Below are positions 15,712 through 23,601 of a DNA stretch of 37,025 bases, one piece after another (position 1 is the first letter of the stretch; every line of letters starts with the position of its first letter). The stretch comes from Chloroflexota bacterium. Its GTDB lineage: Bacteria > Chloroflexota > UBA11872. Made by a program: the position numbers and the translations under genes. The stretch is from NCBI GenBank assembly GCA_026707585.1, contig JAPOWQ010000052.1:1-37025 (forward strand), read 5' to 3'. The notes beneath the pieces are model-generated. The model was not told where the DNA came from. It searched no databases and saw only the letters and a list, made by a program, of their open reading frames with translations.

Positions 15712-16179
15712 CTAGCCTCCGTTGTCGGCGGTTGAGCGGGCCTCATGGGCCCCGTCGTCTTGCAGGCAGTCCGGACAGTTCACGTAGAAATCGACCTGGT
15801 GCCCGAGCACCTGGCCCGGAATCTCAGCACCCAACTCGCAGAGCAGTCGTTCGAGTTCCGCACTGCGAAACTCTTCGACCGTCTCGCACGACGAGCAGAT
15901 GAGATGGTGGTGGTGCCACGAATGGTCGATGGAGTAGCGGGGCGATCCGTCGGGAAGCAGCGCCTTACATAAGACCCCGGCCTCCGCGAGGAGCCTGATG
16001 GTTCGGTAGACCGTCGCGCGCCCGACCCCGGGAAGTTCCTCGTTGATCGACTCGGCGCTAAACGCCCCCCGCTTGCTGGCAAGCAGCCGCGCTACATCAC
16101 GACGCGGTTGCGTGACGCGACAGCCCAATCGGTGGAGCATGTCGTCGACACGATCATCGACCGAACCGCTGGCGATCAT
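15712..16179 (-). CDS. zur: Fur-family regulator, probably Zur
   Basis: The 155-residue metal-dependent repressor has a winged-helix with GRATVYRTIRLLAEAGVL (residues 53-70), a HHHH cluster (89-92), and two CxxC pairs, C95/C98 and C135/C138, forming the structural zinc site. Position at the head of a znuACB operon makes Zur the likeliest member, rather than Fur or PerR. The ATG at 16179 has no strong Shine-Dalgarno. The stop is four bases from the znuA start. A 7-1-7 box just upstream suggests it represses its own operon when zinc is bound. Confidence 0.9.
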   Translation of the reverse strand: MIASGSVDDRVDDMLHRLGCRVTQPRRDVARLLASKRGAFSAESINEELPGVGRATVYRTIRLLAEAGVLCKALLPDGSPRYSIDHSWHHHHLICSSCETVEEFRSAELERLLCELGAEIPGQVLGHQVDFYVNCPDCLQDDGAHEARSTADNGG

Positions 16180-16206
16180 AGTCTTGCCACCAAGTCTCGT
16201 CGCTAG

Positions 16207-16221
16207 TGAGACTGAGTATCA
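16207..16221. promoter_or_regulatory. Zur/Fur-type 7-1-7 operator
   Basis: TGAGACTGAGTATCA reads, on the minus strand, TGATACT-C-AGTCTCA. Two 7-base half-sites match TGA-N-ACT on either side of a central base, the same layout as the known Fur-family box TGATAAT-N-ATTATCA. It lies 27 bases before the zur start codon and covers the predicted -10. Confidence 0.75.
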
Positions 16222-16243
16222 CCATATGTGAGCACCGGTGCAA
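16215..16243 (-). promoter_or_regulatory. Predicted zur-znuACB promoter
   Basis: On the minus strand TTGCAC (16238-16243) and GATACT (16215-16220) are separated by exactly 17 bases. The -10 is inside the 7-1-7 box, so a bound Zur would block RNA polymerase. The -35 match is weak (TTG only). Confidence 0.45.
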
Positions 16244-16398
16244 GCAATAGCCACCAGGCCGATGGGCTGGACTCACCGGGCGCCCGACATGGGTCGCAGC
16301 GTCAGAGACCGTGCACGACTATTCGCCGAGCCTTGATTTCACGCCGGGTCGCCATTAGCGGCGAGCAGTCGCCGCATGGCCGACCGATGGTGCACGGG

Positions 16399-16472
16399 CA
16401 CGCCCGGAGGGATTCGAACCCCCGACCCCTGGTTCCGAAGACCAGTGCTCTATTCCGCTGAGCTACGGGCGC
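16399..16472 (-). tRNA. tRNA-Arg(TCG)
   Basis: This is a complete cloverleaf. Acceptor GCGCCCG pairs with CGGGCGT (one G-U). TA at 8-9, D arm GCTC...GAGC. Anticodon arm CTGGT-CTTCGGA-ACCAG gives anticodon TCG. T arm GGGGG-TTCGAAT-CCCTC has one G-U. G73 discriminator; CCA is not encoded. It reads CGA and other CGN arginine codons. The gap 16180-16628 otherwise holds only the zur control region and unassigned sequence. Confidence 0.95.
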
Positions 16473-16628
16473 TGGTGTCTGCGAGTCTAGCCGCCTGAAG
16501 GACGCGGTAGCGCGCCCATACCACGACGCCTGAGACACGACCCGGATCCGTCGACTTGGGTGACGGAGTCGGTCGCTATTGAATGGGCCGAAGGCTCACG
16601 AGTGCCGGTCGGCAGCCGGTGGGGCGGG

Positions 16629-17045
16629 TCAGGCTTCCAGCCGGTCCTTGATCGCGTGCATCCAGGCGTCCCAGCGGGTCGCAAACACCTGGTCGATGTC
16701 TCGCCGCACGCCGCGCAGCGTGCCGAATCCCGACTGAATCACATCCACGCGGCAGCCGCCGTCTTCGTGAAAGAAGTCGAATGACAGCACACTGGGCCAG
16801 TTCTGCACCATGCGCCAGGTCAGCCGCACCCCGCGGTCGTGCTCACCGATGCGACCGATGGCCGGCCCCAACTCCGGATCCCGGAATCCAATGCGCCCGC
16901 CGGAGCCCGGCGCCAGGCGCAGGCGCTGCAGCGGCGTCAGGCACTCGGAAAGCACGTCTTGATCAACGAGCGCGTCGAACACGGCCGCGGGCTCGGCGGC
17001 GATGACGTATGACTGCTCGACGATGATGGACCGGCGGTCGGCCAT
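16629..17045 (-). CDS. SRPBCC/AHSA1-like domain protein
   Basis: The 138-residue protein matches the START/Bet v1-like helix-grip fold (AHSA1/polyketide-cyclase type). It begins with the VEQSYVIAAEPAAVFDALVDQDVLSECL segment typical of the first strand and helix, continues through GGRIGFRDPELG and GRIGEHDRGVRLTWRM, and ends with a long helix (VFATRWDAWMHAIKDRLEA). These small cytosolic proteins bind hydrophobic ligands; the ligand is unknown. ATG with GAGGGGG upstream. Same strand as the small gene at 17105-17371, 59 bases apart. Confidence 0.8.
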   Translation of the reverse strand: MADRRSIIVEQSYVIAAEPAAVFDALVDQDVLSECLTPLQRLRLAPGSGGRIGFRDPELGPAIGRIGEHDRGVRLTWRMVQNWPSVLSFDFFHEDGGCRVDVIQSGFGTLRGVRRDIDQVFATRWDAWMHAIKDRLEA

Positions 17046-17104
17046 GAATCCCCCTCAACTAGCCGTGACTGTCTCCAGCAGGGCAATGTACAACGGTCTG
17101 GGCG

Positions 17105-17371
17105 CTAGGGGCGGGTCGCATCCCACAGTGCCCGCAAAATGCGCTCGGCTTCGTCAACGTGCTGGCTACGCACGATCAGGCGGTGTTGCATGCCATCGCC
17201 CATAAAGCTGCTGGGCAAGGCCGGGACGGCGCGCGCTGGAATGCCGTGGTCGCCCAGCAGGTTTAGCCACAGCTCGGCCACGGCGCGTGTGGGCGCCGTG
17301 CGGAGCACGCACTCGTCCGACGGCTCGCCCAGCAGGGCATGTCGCAGCCGCGTCAGCCAAGACCGTGTCAT
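17105..17371 (-). CDS. DUF2007-like small protein
   Basis: The 88-residue protein has a ferredoxin-like beta-alpha-beta pattern with CVLRTAPTRAVAELWLNLLGDHGIPARAV followed by HRLIVRSQHVDEAERILRAL. This matches the DUF2007 'putative signal transducing' family, in which a strand, a helix that selects the sequence 'aelalglLea.GI.a', and a V-x-x-x-D-x-x-x-A helix are conserved. Function unknown. ATG at 17371 with a weak ribosome site. Confidence 0.65.
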   Translation of the reverse strand: MTRSWLTRLRHALLGEPSDECVLRTAPTRAVAELWLNLLGDHGIPARAVPALPSSFMGDGMQHRLIVRSQHVDEAERILRALWDATRP

Positions 17372-17440
17372 CAGAGGCCACTCGTCCGCCAGATGGATCC
17401 CAGACTAGCCGCTACCGATGCGTTGCCGTCCCCGGGTCGG

Positions 17441-19090
17441 CTAGCCGGCCGGGACATCTTCCGGCGGCCGGCCGGATTCGCCTGCCGGTGGAACCTCCGG
17501 AGGAAGCGGTGCTCCCGACGGATCGCCCGGCAGCCAAAAGCCCGTTCCGTTGCGGATGTCTGCAAAGTCCCGCCACGTCCACACCGTTGGATCAACGGCC
17601 ACACCGTTCACATGCACCTCCCAGTGCAAGTGCGGCCCCGTAGACCGGCCCGTGGACCCAACCGTGCCCAACGGCTGGCCGCCTGTGACCGGCTCCCCGG
17701 CCGCCACGTCGATCCTGTCCAGGTGAACCACGGCCGAGAAGACGCCGAAGCCGTGATCCACGACGACGCTGTTGCCACGGATTGCCAGTGGCCCGGCCCA
17801 GGCCACGCGGCCCGCGGCCGGCGCCGCGACCAGCGTGCCCAGCGGCGCGGCGACATCCGAACCCTCGTGCACGTAGGGAATCGCGCCGGGGTGAAACACG
17901 CGACGCTGCCCGTACGGCGACGTGGCCGTTCCAATGGACGGATTGCCGAAGCTGCCCGTCCAGCGTGGGGGCCCGCTTACGTGATTCACCAACTGCTGGA
18001 CAAAGGCGCGCTCCTCAGCCGCCGTCTGCGGGTTCAGCAAGTGGGCCAACTCGTCGTCAACCGTGAGGACGGCCGACGTAAACGTCCCGCTCGCGACCTG
18101 AAACTCGTGGACCGAGGTCTGTCCACCAACCTCAAGTTGGAGCTGGCGCGGCCCTGGTTCCTCAGCGGCGGCCATGCCAACCAGCGCATGCCAGGTTCCA
18201 TCCGCGCAGGCCAGCGGAAGCGCCCGGCCGTCCATGCGCAGGCGAACGTCGGGCCGCCCACTGGATAGCTGAATCAAGACAGTCGCGCCCTGCGCCGACG
18301 GCGACTGGTCAAGCGTCACCTCCAGATCCGTGGCCAGAGCAGTCGGCGGCGGTGCCGGCGTGACCGCTGAATCCGGAAAGAGGCCCGCCTCGCGTGCCAT
18401 GTCGCCGCTGTTGGCAAAAATGACCTCGCCCGCACGCGCCCAGGGCGTGTCGGTGGTCCATTGCTGCAGGACGACGCGCTGAGCGCGCACGACTCGAACT
18501 GCGCCGAAGTCCTGATAGGCGATGGGCAGACCAAAGCGAGTGAGCCAATTGGGCACGGAAAGGAACTCCGCACGGATATCGGCGTTGGCGTCGAGCAGCG
18601 CCAGGTGGTTCGCGGTAATCACGTCGAACGGCTGGCCGGCATCTTCCGGGAGGGCCTGGTGGGGCGGGACCTGCCGGAATGACTGAAGCCATGGGTCCAA
18701 CCCGGCCTGGTGCATGTTGTCCAGGGTGTTGGCGGCGTTGGCGCGGCGCGCGCCTGGATCCCACTGCAGAACCAGCTTCTGAAACGCCTGAACCGTGAAC
18801 CCGTGTTGCCGGAACCGCTGGGAGATGGGGTAGCCGACCACCGGGATACCGCCCAAATCCTGAAACGCGGTCCAGAATCCGGCATCAGCGTCATCCCAGA
18901 CGGCAAAGCCGGCGCCTTCACCACCGGTCTGGGTATAGAACCAGCCCTCGGGAATGGCGAAATCCGCTGCGCAAGTGGCCGGGACCGCGGCTTGATGTTC
19001 ACTCGCGCGCGACTCGCTCACGAGCACCAGGAGCAGGGCCAGGGAGAGAGCCGTGGCGCCAAATAGGGGGCGATATATCAATCGGGCCAC
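17441..19090 (-). CDS. Secreted M23 metallopeptidase with Chloroflexota-type N domain
   Basis: The product is 549 residues from the GTG at 19090, which begins a signal peptide (RPLFGATALSLALLLVLV, cleavage near RAS-EH). Residues about 40-210 contain two blocks of the type GGIPVVGYPIS..F...GFTVQAFQKLVLQW, a repeat I associate with cell-surface proteins of Chloroflexota. A beta-rich Ig-like segment follows. The C-terminal LytM/M23 domain has the zinc ligands in HEGSD (H-x3-D, about residue 407-411) and HLHWE (HxH, about 487). It should cut peptidoglycan cross-bridges or act as a degenerate activator. A Pro-rich tail ends the protein. Divergent from the Tat-exported gene. Confidence 0.88.
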   Translation of the reverse strand: MARLIYRPLFGATALSLALLLVLVSESRASEHQAAVPATCAADFAIPEGWFYTQTGGEGAGFAVWDDADAGFWTAFQDLGGIPVVGYPISQRFRQHGFTVQAFQKLVLQWDPGARRANAANTLDNMHQAGLDPWLQSFRQVPPHQALPEDAGQPFDVITANHLALLDANADIRAEFLSVPNWLTRFGLPIAYQDFGAVRVVRAQRVVLQQWTTDTPWARAGEVIFANSGDMAREAGLFPDSAVTPAPPPTALATDLEVTLDQSPSAQGATVLIQLSSGRPDVRLRMDGRALPLACADGTWHALVGMAAAEEPGPRQLQLEVGGQTSVHEFQVASGTFTSAVLTVDDELAHLLNPQTAAEERAFVQQLVNHVSGPPRWTGSFGNPSIGTATSPYGQRRVFHPGAIPYVHEGSDVAAPLGTLVAAPAAGRVAWAGPLAIRGNSVVVDHGFGVFSAVVHLDRIDVAAGEPVTGGQPLGTVGSTGRSTGPHLHWEVHVNGVAVDPTVWTWRDFADIRNGTGFWLPGDPSGAPLPPEVPPAGESGRPPEDVPAG

Positions 19091-19217
19091 GAATGGGCAG
19101 CCTAGCACCGTGTCGGCACGTATGATTTTCCGACTGACCAACGCTGGGATGTCCCGCGTGTGACGCGCAGGCACGTGAGACTGCCGCCGGCCCACACCTG
19201 AGACTTGAGCCCCGCCC

Positions 19218-20909
19218 ATGCCCATTCAGCCTTTACTCGCCCCACGCCGTCCCACCTGGGCACGGCCGCTGGCCGGCATCGGCCGTCGACGCTTCCTGAG
19301 TCTGGCAGGTGCCGCGGGCGCGTGGCTGGCGGCTGGCGCCGCGCCGGTGCTGGCGGAGCCGGACAGCAGCACCGCCGAGACCACGTGGTGGGTGGACGAC
19401 GTGACTTCGATTGGCGGGATGGCGCCGCGCGTCCGCGACACGCTGGCGGCCACCGCGCGGGAGCTGCCGTGGCACGGGCGAATCATCAAGGGCAATTCGG
19501 CCGGTGCGCTCTATGCACCGATCTTCGTGCGCGACATGGCGACGATTCAGCCCGTTGTGCCGTATTTCCTGGCACGCGATTTCATGCAGACGCCCGCCGA
19601 GGGCTTTCTTGCCTCCCAAGATCGATTTGCGACCCGAAACGGCGCCGTGGCCGCCACGCTCAACGCGCAGGGGTTGATCGATAAGGCCACGGTCGTGAGT
19701 GACGAGGAGACCAGCGCGGTGCACGCGGCCTATGCCTTTTTCCGCGCGTTCGGCGGGGCGGACTGGCTTGGCAGCGACGTCGATGGACGCCAGGTGATCG
19801 ACCGCCTGGGCGACGCCCTGGGCTACCTGTGGGCGGAGCGTCGCTGGAACGACAGCAGTCTCATCTACCGTGGACACACGACTGACTGGGGCGATGTCAA
19901 ACGCAGCGCCGGCTCGGAACCGACCGATCTGGCGGCCGGCGACGAACTTACGATTTCGCCCTTCGACCAGGCGTGGCATTTCCGCGCGCTCCATGACTAC
20001 GCCGCGATGCTTGACGCGGTGGGGCGGACGGCGGCCGCCGCGGTGCAACGCACCCGCGCGACCCAGGTGCAGACAGAGACTCACGCGCGGCTCTGGCAGC
20101 CTCAGCGCGGCCATTACCGCGTGCACGCGCATGCCACGGCGTGGACCGACCCATTTGACGAGGACGCCGTGATACCGATCAGTAGCGTGCTCTCGATCTA
20201 CGCGGGAATCGCCTCGCCGGGGCACGTCGCGCCGATCTTCGGTGCGGCCGCTCGGGCCGAGGCCGCCGCCGGGACCAACCGTGCCGGTCTGACGCTCTCT
20301 CCGCCGTATCCGGACGACTTCTTTCAGAGTCGTCGCATGGCCAGCGGGGAGTATCAGAACGGTGCGGTGTGGGACTGGTGGGGTGGCTTGCAGATCGTCA
20401 GCGAGTTTGAGCACGGGCAGGCGGATCGGGCCATTGACCATTTGGACGCGGTGGCACGGGCCTGGGAGTCCGTGGACGGCGTGCACGAGTGGTTCCACAT
20501 TCCCAGCCAGTCAGGGCAGGGATCGACGCAGTTCGCCGGCGCCGCCGGCACGATGGCCCAGGCCGTGATTCGTGGCCTCTTCGGCCTGGATATCGCAACT
20601 GACGGGTACCGCATCACCTGTCGACTTGGCCGCAACAGCGGCGGGCTGCGGGCCGTGCGGCCGGCCGGAGGTCGGATCGAAGCCGTGCAGTCCGCCTATC
20701 CGGCCTTCATCTTCCTGGACATTCGGGCCGATACGGGAACGACCGGCCGCGCGGCGATGCGGATTCCAAGCGACTGGGACAACATCATTGTCTTCGTGGA
20801 CGGCCGGGTCGCCGAAGGCACGCGCTGGATTGCCGGAAATGACCATTACGTGGGCACCTGGCCGATAGGCTCGGGTACGCACTCGATTATCGTGGCGAAG
20901 GTGGCCTGA
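19218..20909 (+). CDS. Tat-exported six-hairpin glycosidase-like protein
   Basis: The 563-residue protein has a twin-arginine signal: GRRRFLSLAGAAGAWLAAG (residues 22-40), cleavage near VLAEP. The mature part is helix-rich with glycosidase-like loops: SAGALYAPIFVRDMATIQPVV near 93-113, NDSSLIYRGHTTDWGDVK, FDQAWHFRALHDYAAML, NGAVWDWWGGLQIVSEF. A C-terminal beta domain of about 100 residues follows (GYRITCRLGRN). The 'VRDMAT' block resembles glycogen-debranching and GH63-type (alpha/alpha)6 enzymes, with Asp/Trp-rich subsites. I cannot name the family or substrate. ATG at 19218 has no strong Shine-Dalgarno. It diverges from the M23 gene 127 bases away. Confidence 0.65.
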   Translation: MPIQPLLAPRRPTWARPLAGIGRRRFLSLAGAAGAWLAAGAAPVLAEPDSSTAETTWWVDDVTSIGGMAPRVRDTLAATARELPWHGRIIKGNSAGALYAPIFVRDMATIQPVVPYFLARDFMQTPAEGFLASQDRFATRNGAVAATLNAQGLIDKATVVSDEETSAVHAAYAFFRAFGGADWLGSDVDGRQVIDRLGDALGYLWAERRWNDSSLIYRGHTTDWGDVKRSAGSEPTDLAAGDELTISPFDQAWHFRALHDYAAMLDAVGRTAAAAVQRTRATQVQTETHARLWQPQRGHYRVHAHATAWTDPFDEDAVIPISSVLSIYAGIASPGHVAPIFGAAARAEAAAGTNRAGLTLSPPYPDDFFQSRRMASGEYQNGAVWDWWGGLQIVSEFEHGQADRAIDHLDAVARAWESVDGVHEWFHIPSQSGQGSTQFAGAAGTMAQAVIRGLFGLDIATDGYRITCRLGRNSGGLRAVRPAGGRIEAVQSAYPAFIFLDIRADTGTTGRAAMRIPSDWDNIIVFVDGRVAEGTRWIAGNDHYVGTWPIGSGTHSIIVAKVA

Positions 20910-20925
20910 TCGCAGCTTCGACGAC

Positions 20926-21909
20926 GTGACTGGAGGCGTGCCCACGCTCTCGCGAACGCGTGAATTTCTACGCCCGTGGGTGCGTTCAGTGCTTTGCTCG
21001 GCAAGAACCTGGGCACAGGAACTAACCAACCGCGCGCAACGCGGGGAGGAGTGGGTCGAGCGGAATCGCTGGCTGCGCGCGCCGGCGCTAACCGCGAAAC
21101 GGATTGGCCCGGACAACCTGCCAACGTTTGCCGCGGCCATCAGCTTTCAGTTCGTCATCTCGCTGATACCGCTGCTGGCCGTCATGACGGTCGGCGCATC
21201 GTTCTTTGTGAACGCCGATGCGCTGGCCGCACAGGTCGTTGAGGTTACCGGCGGCATCGCGCCCGAGTCGGAATCGCTGCTGGGAACGATCGTGCAGTCG
21301 GTCACCGACCTGCGCGGCCAAGTTGGGGTGATCTCATTCCTCGGCCTTCTCTGGACAGGCTCGACTGTGTTCACGACCCTCCGCCGCGGGCTCAACGTGG
21401 CGGTGGGAGCTCGACAGCGGCGACGGTATTTGCAGAGTCGGCTCGTCGATCTGGGCGTCGCCGCGCTGACCGGCGTGATGCTCGCTATCTCAGTGGCCCT
21501 AACGGCGGGCCTGTCCCTGCTGCAACAAACCGAGGTCCTGGGACCCACCAGCCCATTGGCCACGCTGGGCCTGCTGCTGCGGATGCTAACCGTCCTGGTA
21601 CCGGTGGTGATGACGACCGGGATCTTTGCACTGCTCTTCGGGGTGCTTCCGGCACAGCCGCTTCCGCGGCGCGAGGCGCTATTGGCCGGCGGCCTGGCGG
21701 CGGTGCTATTTGAGGTCGGTAAGAACGCGTTTGTGTGGTACGTGTCCAGCTTTGGGAACTTCAACCTGGTCTATGGCCCGCTGGCAGCACTCGTCGTACT
21801 TCTGCTGTGGCTCTACTACTGCAGCCTGATCGTTCTCGGCGCCGCCGCCATTGGTTCCGAAATCGCGCGCCCAGTCCGGCCCGACATGCCGCGCACGCCG
21901 GCGACTTAA
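20926..21909 (+). CDS. YihY/BrkB family inner-membrane protein
   Basis: The 327-residue protein has six predicted membrane segments after a basic cytosolic N terminus. It has the family blocks PTFAAAISFQFVISLIPLLAVM, GVISFLGLLWTGSTVFTTLRRGLNVA, and near the end SSFGNFNLVYGPLAALVVLLLWLYYCSLIVLGAAAIGSE. These proteins were once called ribonuclease BN; that activity was later assigned to another gene, and their role is uncertain. The start is GTG 20926; a GTG at 20938 directly follows GGAGG and is also possible. Only 16 bases separate it from the upstream gene, so they may be co-transcribed. Confidence 0.9.
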   Translation: MTGGVPTLSRTREFLRPWVRSVLCSARTWAQELTNRAQRGEEWVERNRWLRAPALTAKRIGPDNLPTFAAAISFQFVISLIPLLAVMTVGASFFVNADALAAQVVEVTGGIAPESESLLGTIVQSVTDLRGQVGVISFLGLLWTGSTVFTTLRRGLNVAVGARQRRRYLQSRLVDLGVAALTGVMLAISVALTAGLSLLQQTEVLGPTSPLATLGLLLRMLTVLVPVVMTTGIFALLFGVLPAQPLPRREALLAGGLAAVLFEVGKNAFVWYVSSFGNFNLVYGPLAALVVLLLWLYYCSLIVLGAAAIGSEIARPVRPDMPRTPAT

Positions 21910-22150
21910 GGCACGGAAGCCACAGGCTAGGGAATTCCCCGTCGCGCGGCGATTGCCTGGCGTGCCAGGGTCCGGTAGCGGTGCGGGTTGACCGAGCTCT
22001 CGCGCCGTTGGTACCGTCCGCTCCACAGTTGCGGCCCAAAGGTAGGGAGACACGCCTATCGAGGATCTGTGAGCAATCCGGGCCGGCCAGGCGGCCGCGC
22101 CCGCTCTTCGGTGAGAAACGGCTTTCGCCGAACAGTTCTGTTCCCGCCGG

Positions 22151-22173
22151 ATCGTCGGTTCGTTACCGACGGT
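22151..22173. promoter_or_regulatory. Hairpin upstream of sugar ABC ATPase gene
   Basis: A 9-bp stem (7 perfect pairs CGTCGGT/ACCGACG, plus a G-U and an A-T) closes a TCGTT loop, 61 bases before the ATG. It could be an operator or leader hairpin. The gap 21910-22233 shows no gene and no clear promoter. Confidence 0.3.
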
Positions 22174-22233
22174 CGAAGAGCCAACGGCCTCACGCGTGCC
22201 GCGGCTCAATGAGAGAGACGAAGGAGTGAGTTC

Positions 22234-23337
22234 ATGGCAAGCGTCACCCTAGACCGTGTGACCAAGCGCTTCGGCGAGGTCACCGCCGTGCAGGACGTAT
22301 CGATTGAAGTCGAGGACCGCGAATTCCTCGTGCTGGTCGGCCCGTCCGGGTGCGGCAAGTCCACCACCCTCCGCCTGATTGCCGGCCTCGAAGAGCTGAG
22401 CGACGGCAACATCTACATCGGCGACGACCTGGTCAACGACATTGCGCCGAAGGACCGGGACATCGCGATGGTGTTCCAGAGCTACGCGCTGTACCCGCAC
22501 ATGAGCGTGTACGACAACCTGTCGTTCGGGCTGCGGCTGCGGCACACCCCGCGCAAGGAGATCGAGCGCCGGGTGCAGGAAGCCGCGGAGATGCTGAACA
22601 TCGCCGAGCTGCTGGACCGCAAGCCGAAGGCCCTTTCCGGCGGTCAGCGCCAGCGCGTAGCCCTTGGTCGCGCCGTGGTGCGCGACCCGGCCGTGTTCCT
22701 GATGGACGAGCCGCTGTCCAACCTGGACGCCAAGCTGCGCGTGCAGACGCGCGCCGAGCTGATCCGATTGCACGAGCGCCTGCAGGCCACGGTGATCTAC
22801 GTCACGCACGACCAGATGGAAGCCATGACGATGGGCAGCCGCATTGCCGTGCTGCGCGACGGCGTGCTCCAGCAGATCGGCCCGCCCCAGGAGGTTTACG
22901 AAGAGCCCAACAACATGTTTGTTGCCGGCTTCATCGGCAGCCCGGCGATGAACTTCTTCGACGCGCGGCTGACGGGCACGGCGGACGACATGTACGTTGA
23001 GACCGATTCCTTCAAGGTTCCGGTGCCGCCCGACCGGCGTGCGCCGTACGTGGGTCACCTGGGTCAGGACGTGGTCTTTGGCATTCGGCCGGAGGACATC
23101 TTCGACCCGAACTACAAGCCGGACCAGATTCCGTCCGACGCGACGATCACGTCGGACGTGGACGTGACGGAGCCGCTGGGCAGCGAGGTTTACCTCTACA
23201 TGCTGGCCGGCGACGAGTCCTACATCGCGCGCGTCGACCCGCGAACGACCGCCCACATCGGCGACCCGTTCGACCTGGTGCTGGACATGAGCAACATGCA
23301 GCTCTTCGACCGCGCCACGCAGGAAGCCATCCGCTAA
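22234..23337 (+). CDS. Sugar ABC transporter ATP-binding protein (UgpC/MsmX type)
   Basis: The 367-residue ATPase of the carbohydrate-importer (CUT1) class has Walker A GPSGCGKST, Q-loop VFQSYALYPHMSVYDN, signature LSGGQRQRVALGRA, Walker B VFLMDEPLSNLD and switch His in VTHDQMEAMTM. The C-terminal third is the TOBE/MalK regulatory domain (VFGIRPEDIFD and following). ATG with GAAGGAGTGA upstream. No permease or binding-protein gene is adjacent, so it may be a shared ATPase serving transporters elsewhere, as MsmX does. Two hairpins close the transcript downstream. Confidence 0.93.
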   Translation: MASVTLDRVTKRFGEVTAVQDVSIEVEDREFLVLVGPSGCGKSTTLRLIAGLEELSDGNIYIGDDLVNDIAPKDRDIAMVFQSYALYPHMSVYDNLSFGLRLRHTPRKEIERRVQEAAEMLNIAELLDRKPKALSGGQRQRVALGRAVVRDPAVFLMDEPLSNLDAKLRVQTRAELIRLHERLQATVIYVTHDQMEAMTMGSRIAVLRDGVLQQIGPPQEVYEEPNNMFVAGFIGSPAMNFFDARLTGTADDMYVETDSFKVPVPPDRRAPYVGHLGQDVVFGIRPEDIFDPNYKPDQIPSDATITSDVDVTEPLGSEVYLYMLAGDESYIARVDPRTTAHIGDPFDLVLDMSNMQLFDRATQEAIR

Positions 23338-23358
23338 GGATCGGCAGAACCTGCGAAA

Positions 23359-23412
23359 CCGCCAGCTTGGCGGCGAACGGAGCGGGGGACGGCCCGAGGC
23401 CGTTCCCCGCTC
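23359..23412 (+). terminator. Tandem hairpins behind the ABC ATPase gene
   Basis: First CCGCCA-GCT-TGGCGG (23359-23373), then a 15-bp stem, GAGCGGGGGACGGCC (23380-23394) pairing with 23398-23412 across a CGA loop with one G-U. It begins 22 bases after the stop codon. No T run follows, so termination may need another factor, or it may only protect the 3' end. Confidence 0.65.
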
Positions 23413-23601
23413 TGCGTTAAGGGATCGGGCGGCACCGTGCGACCCACGCCGCGGGACCTCGTTCGCCAGATCCGGACCGAAACGTGGTGCCGATCCGCTG
23501 ACTGTGCGCCGCGTGGCTGACGATCCGGCCGCGACATCCGTGACATCGCGTGAGAATCGCCGGGCGCGAGGCCCCGACCGTTCCGAACGATCTCGCTGAC
23601 A

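Noticed and set aside
22151-22173. Riboswitch before the ABC ATPase gene
   Set aside because: Only one short hairpin is present with no conserved aptamer core that I recognise.
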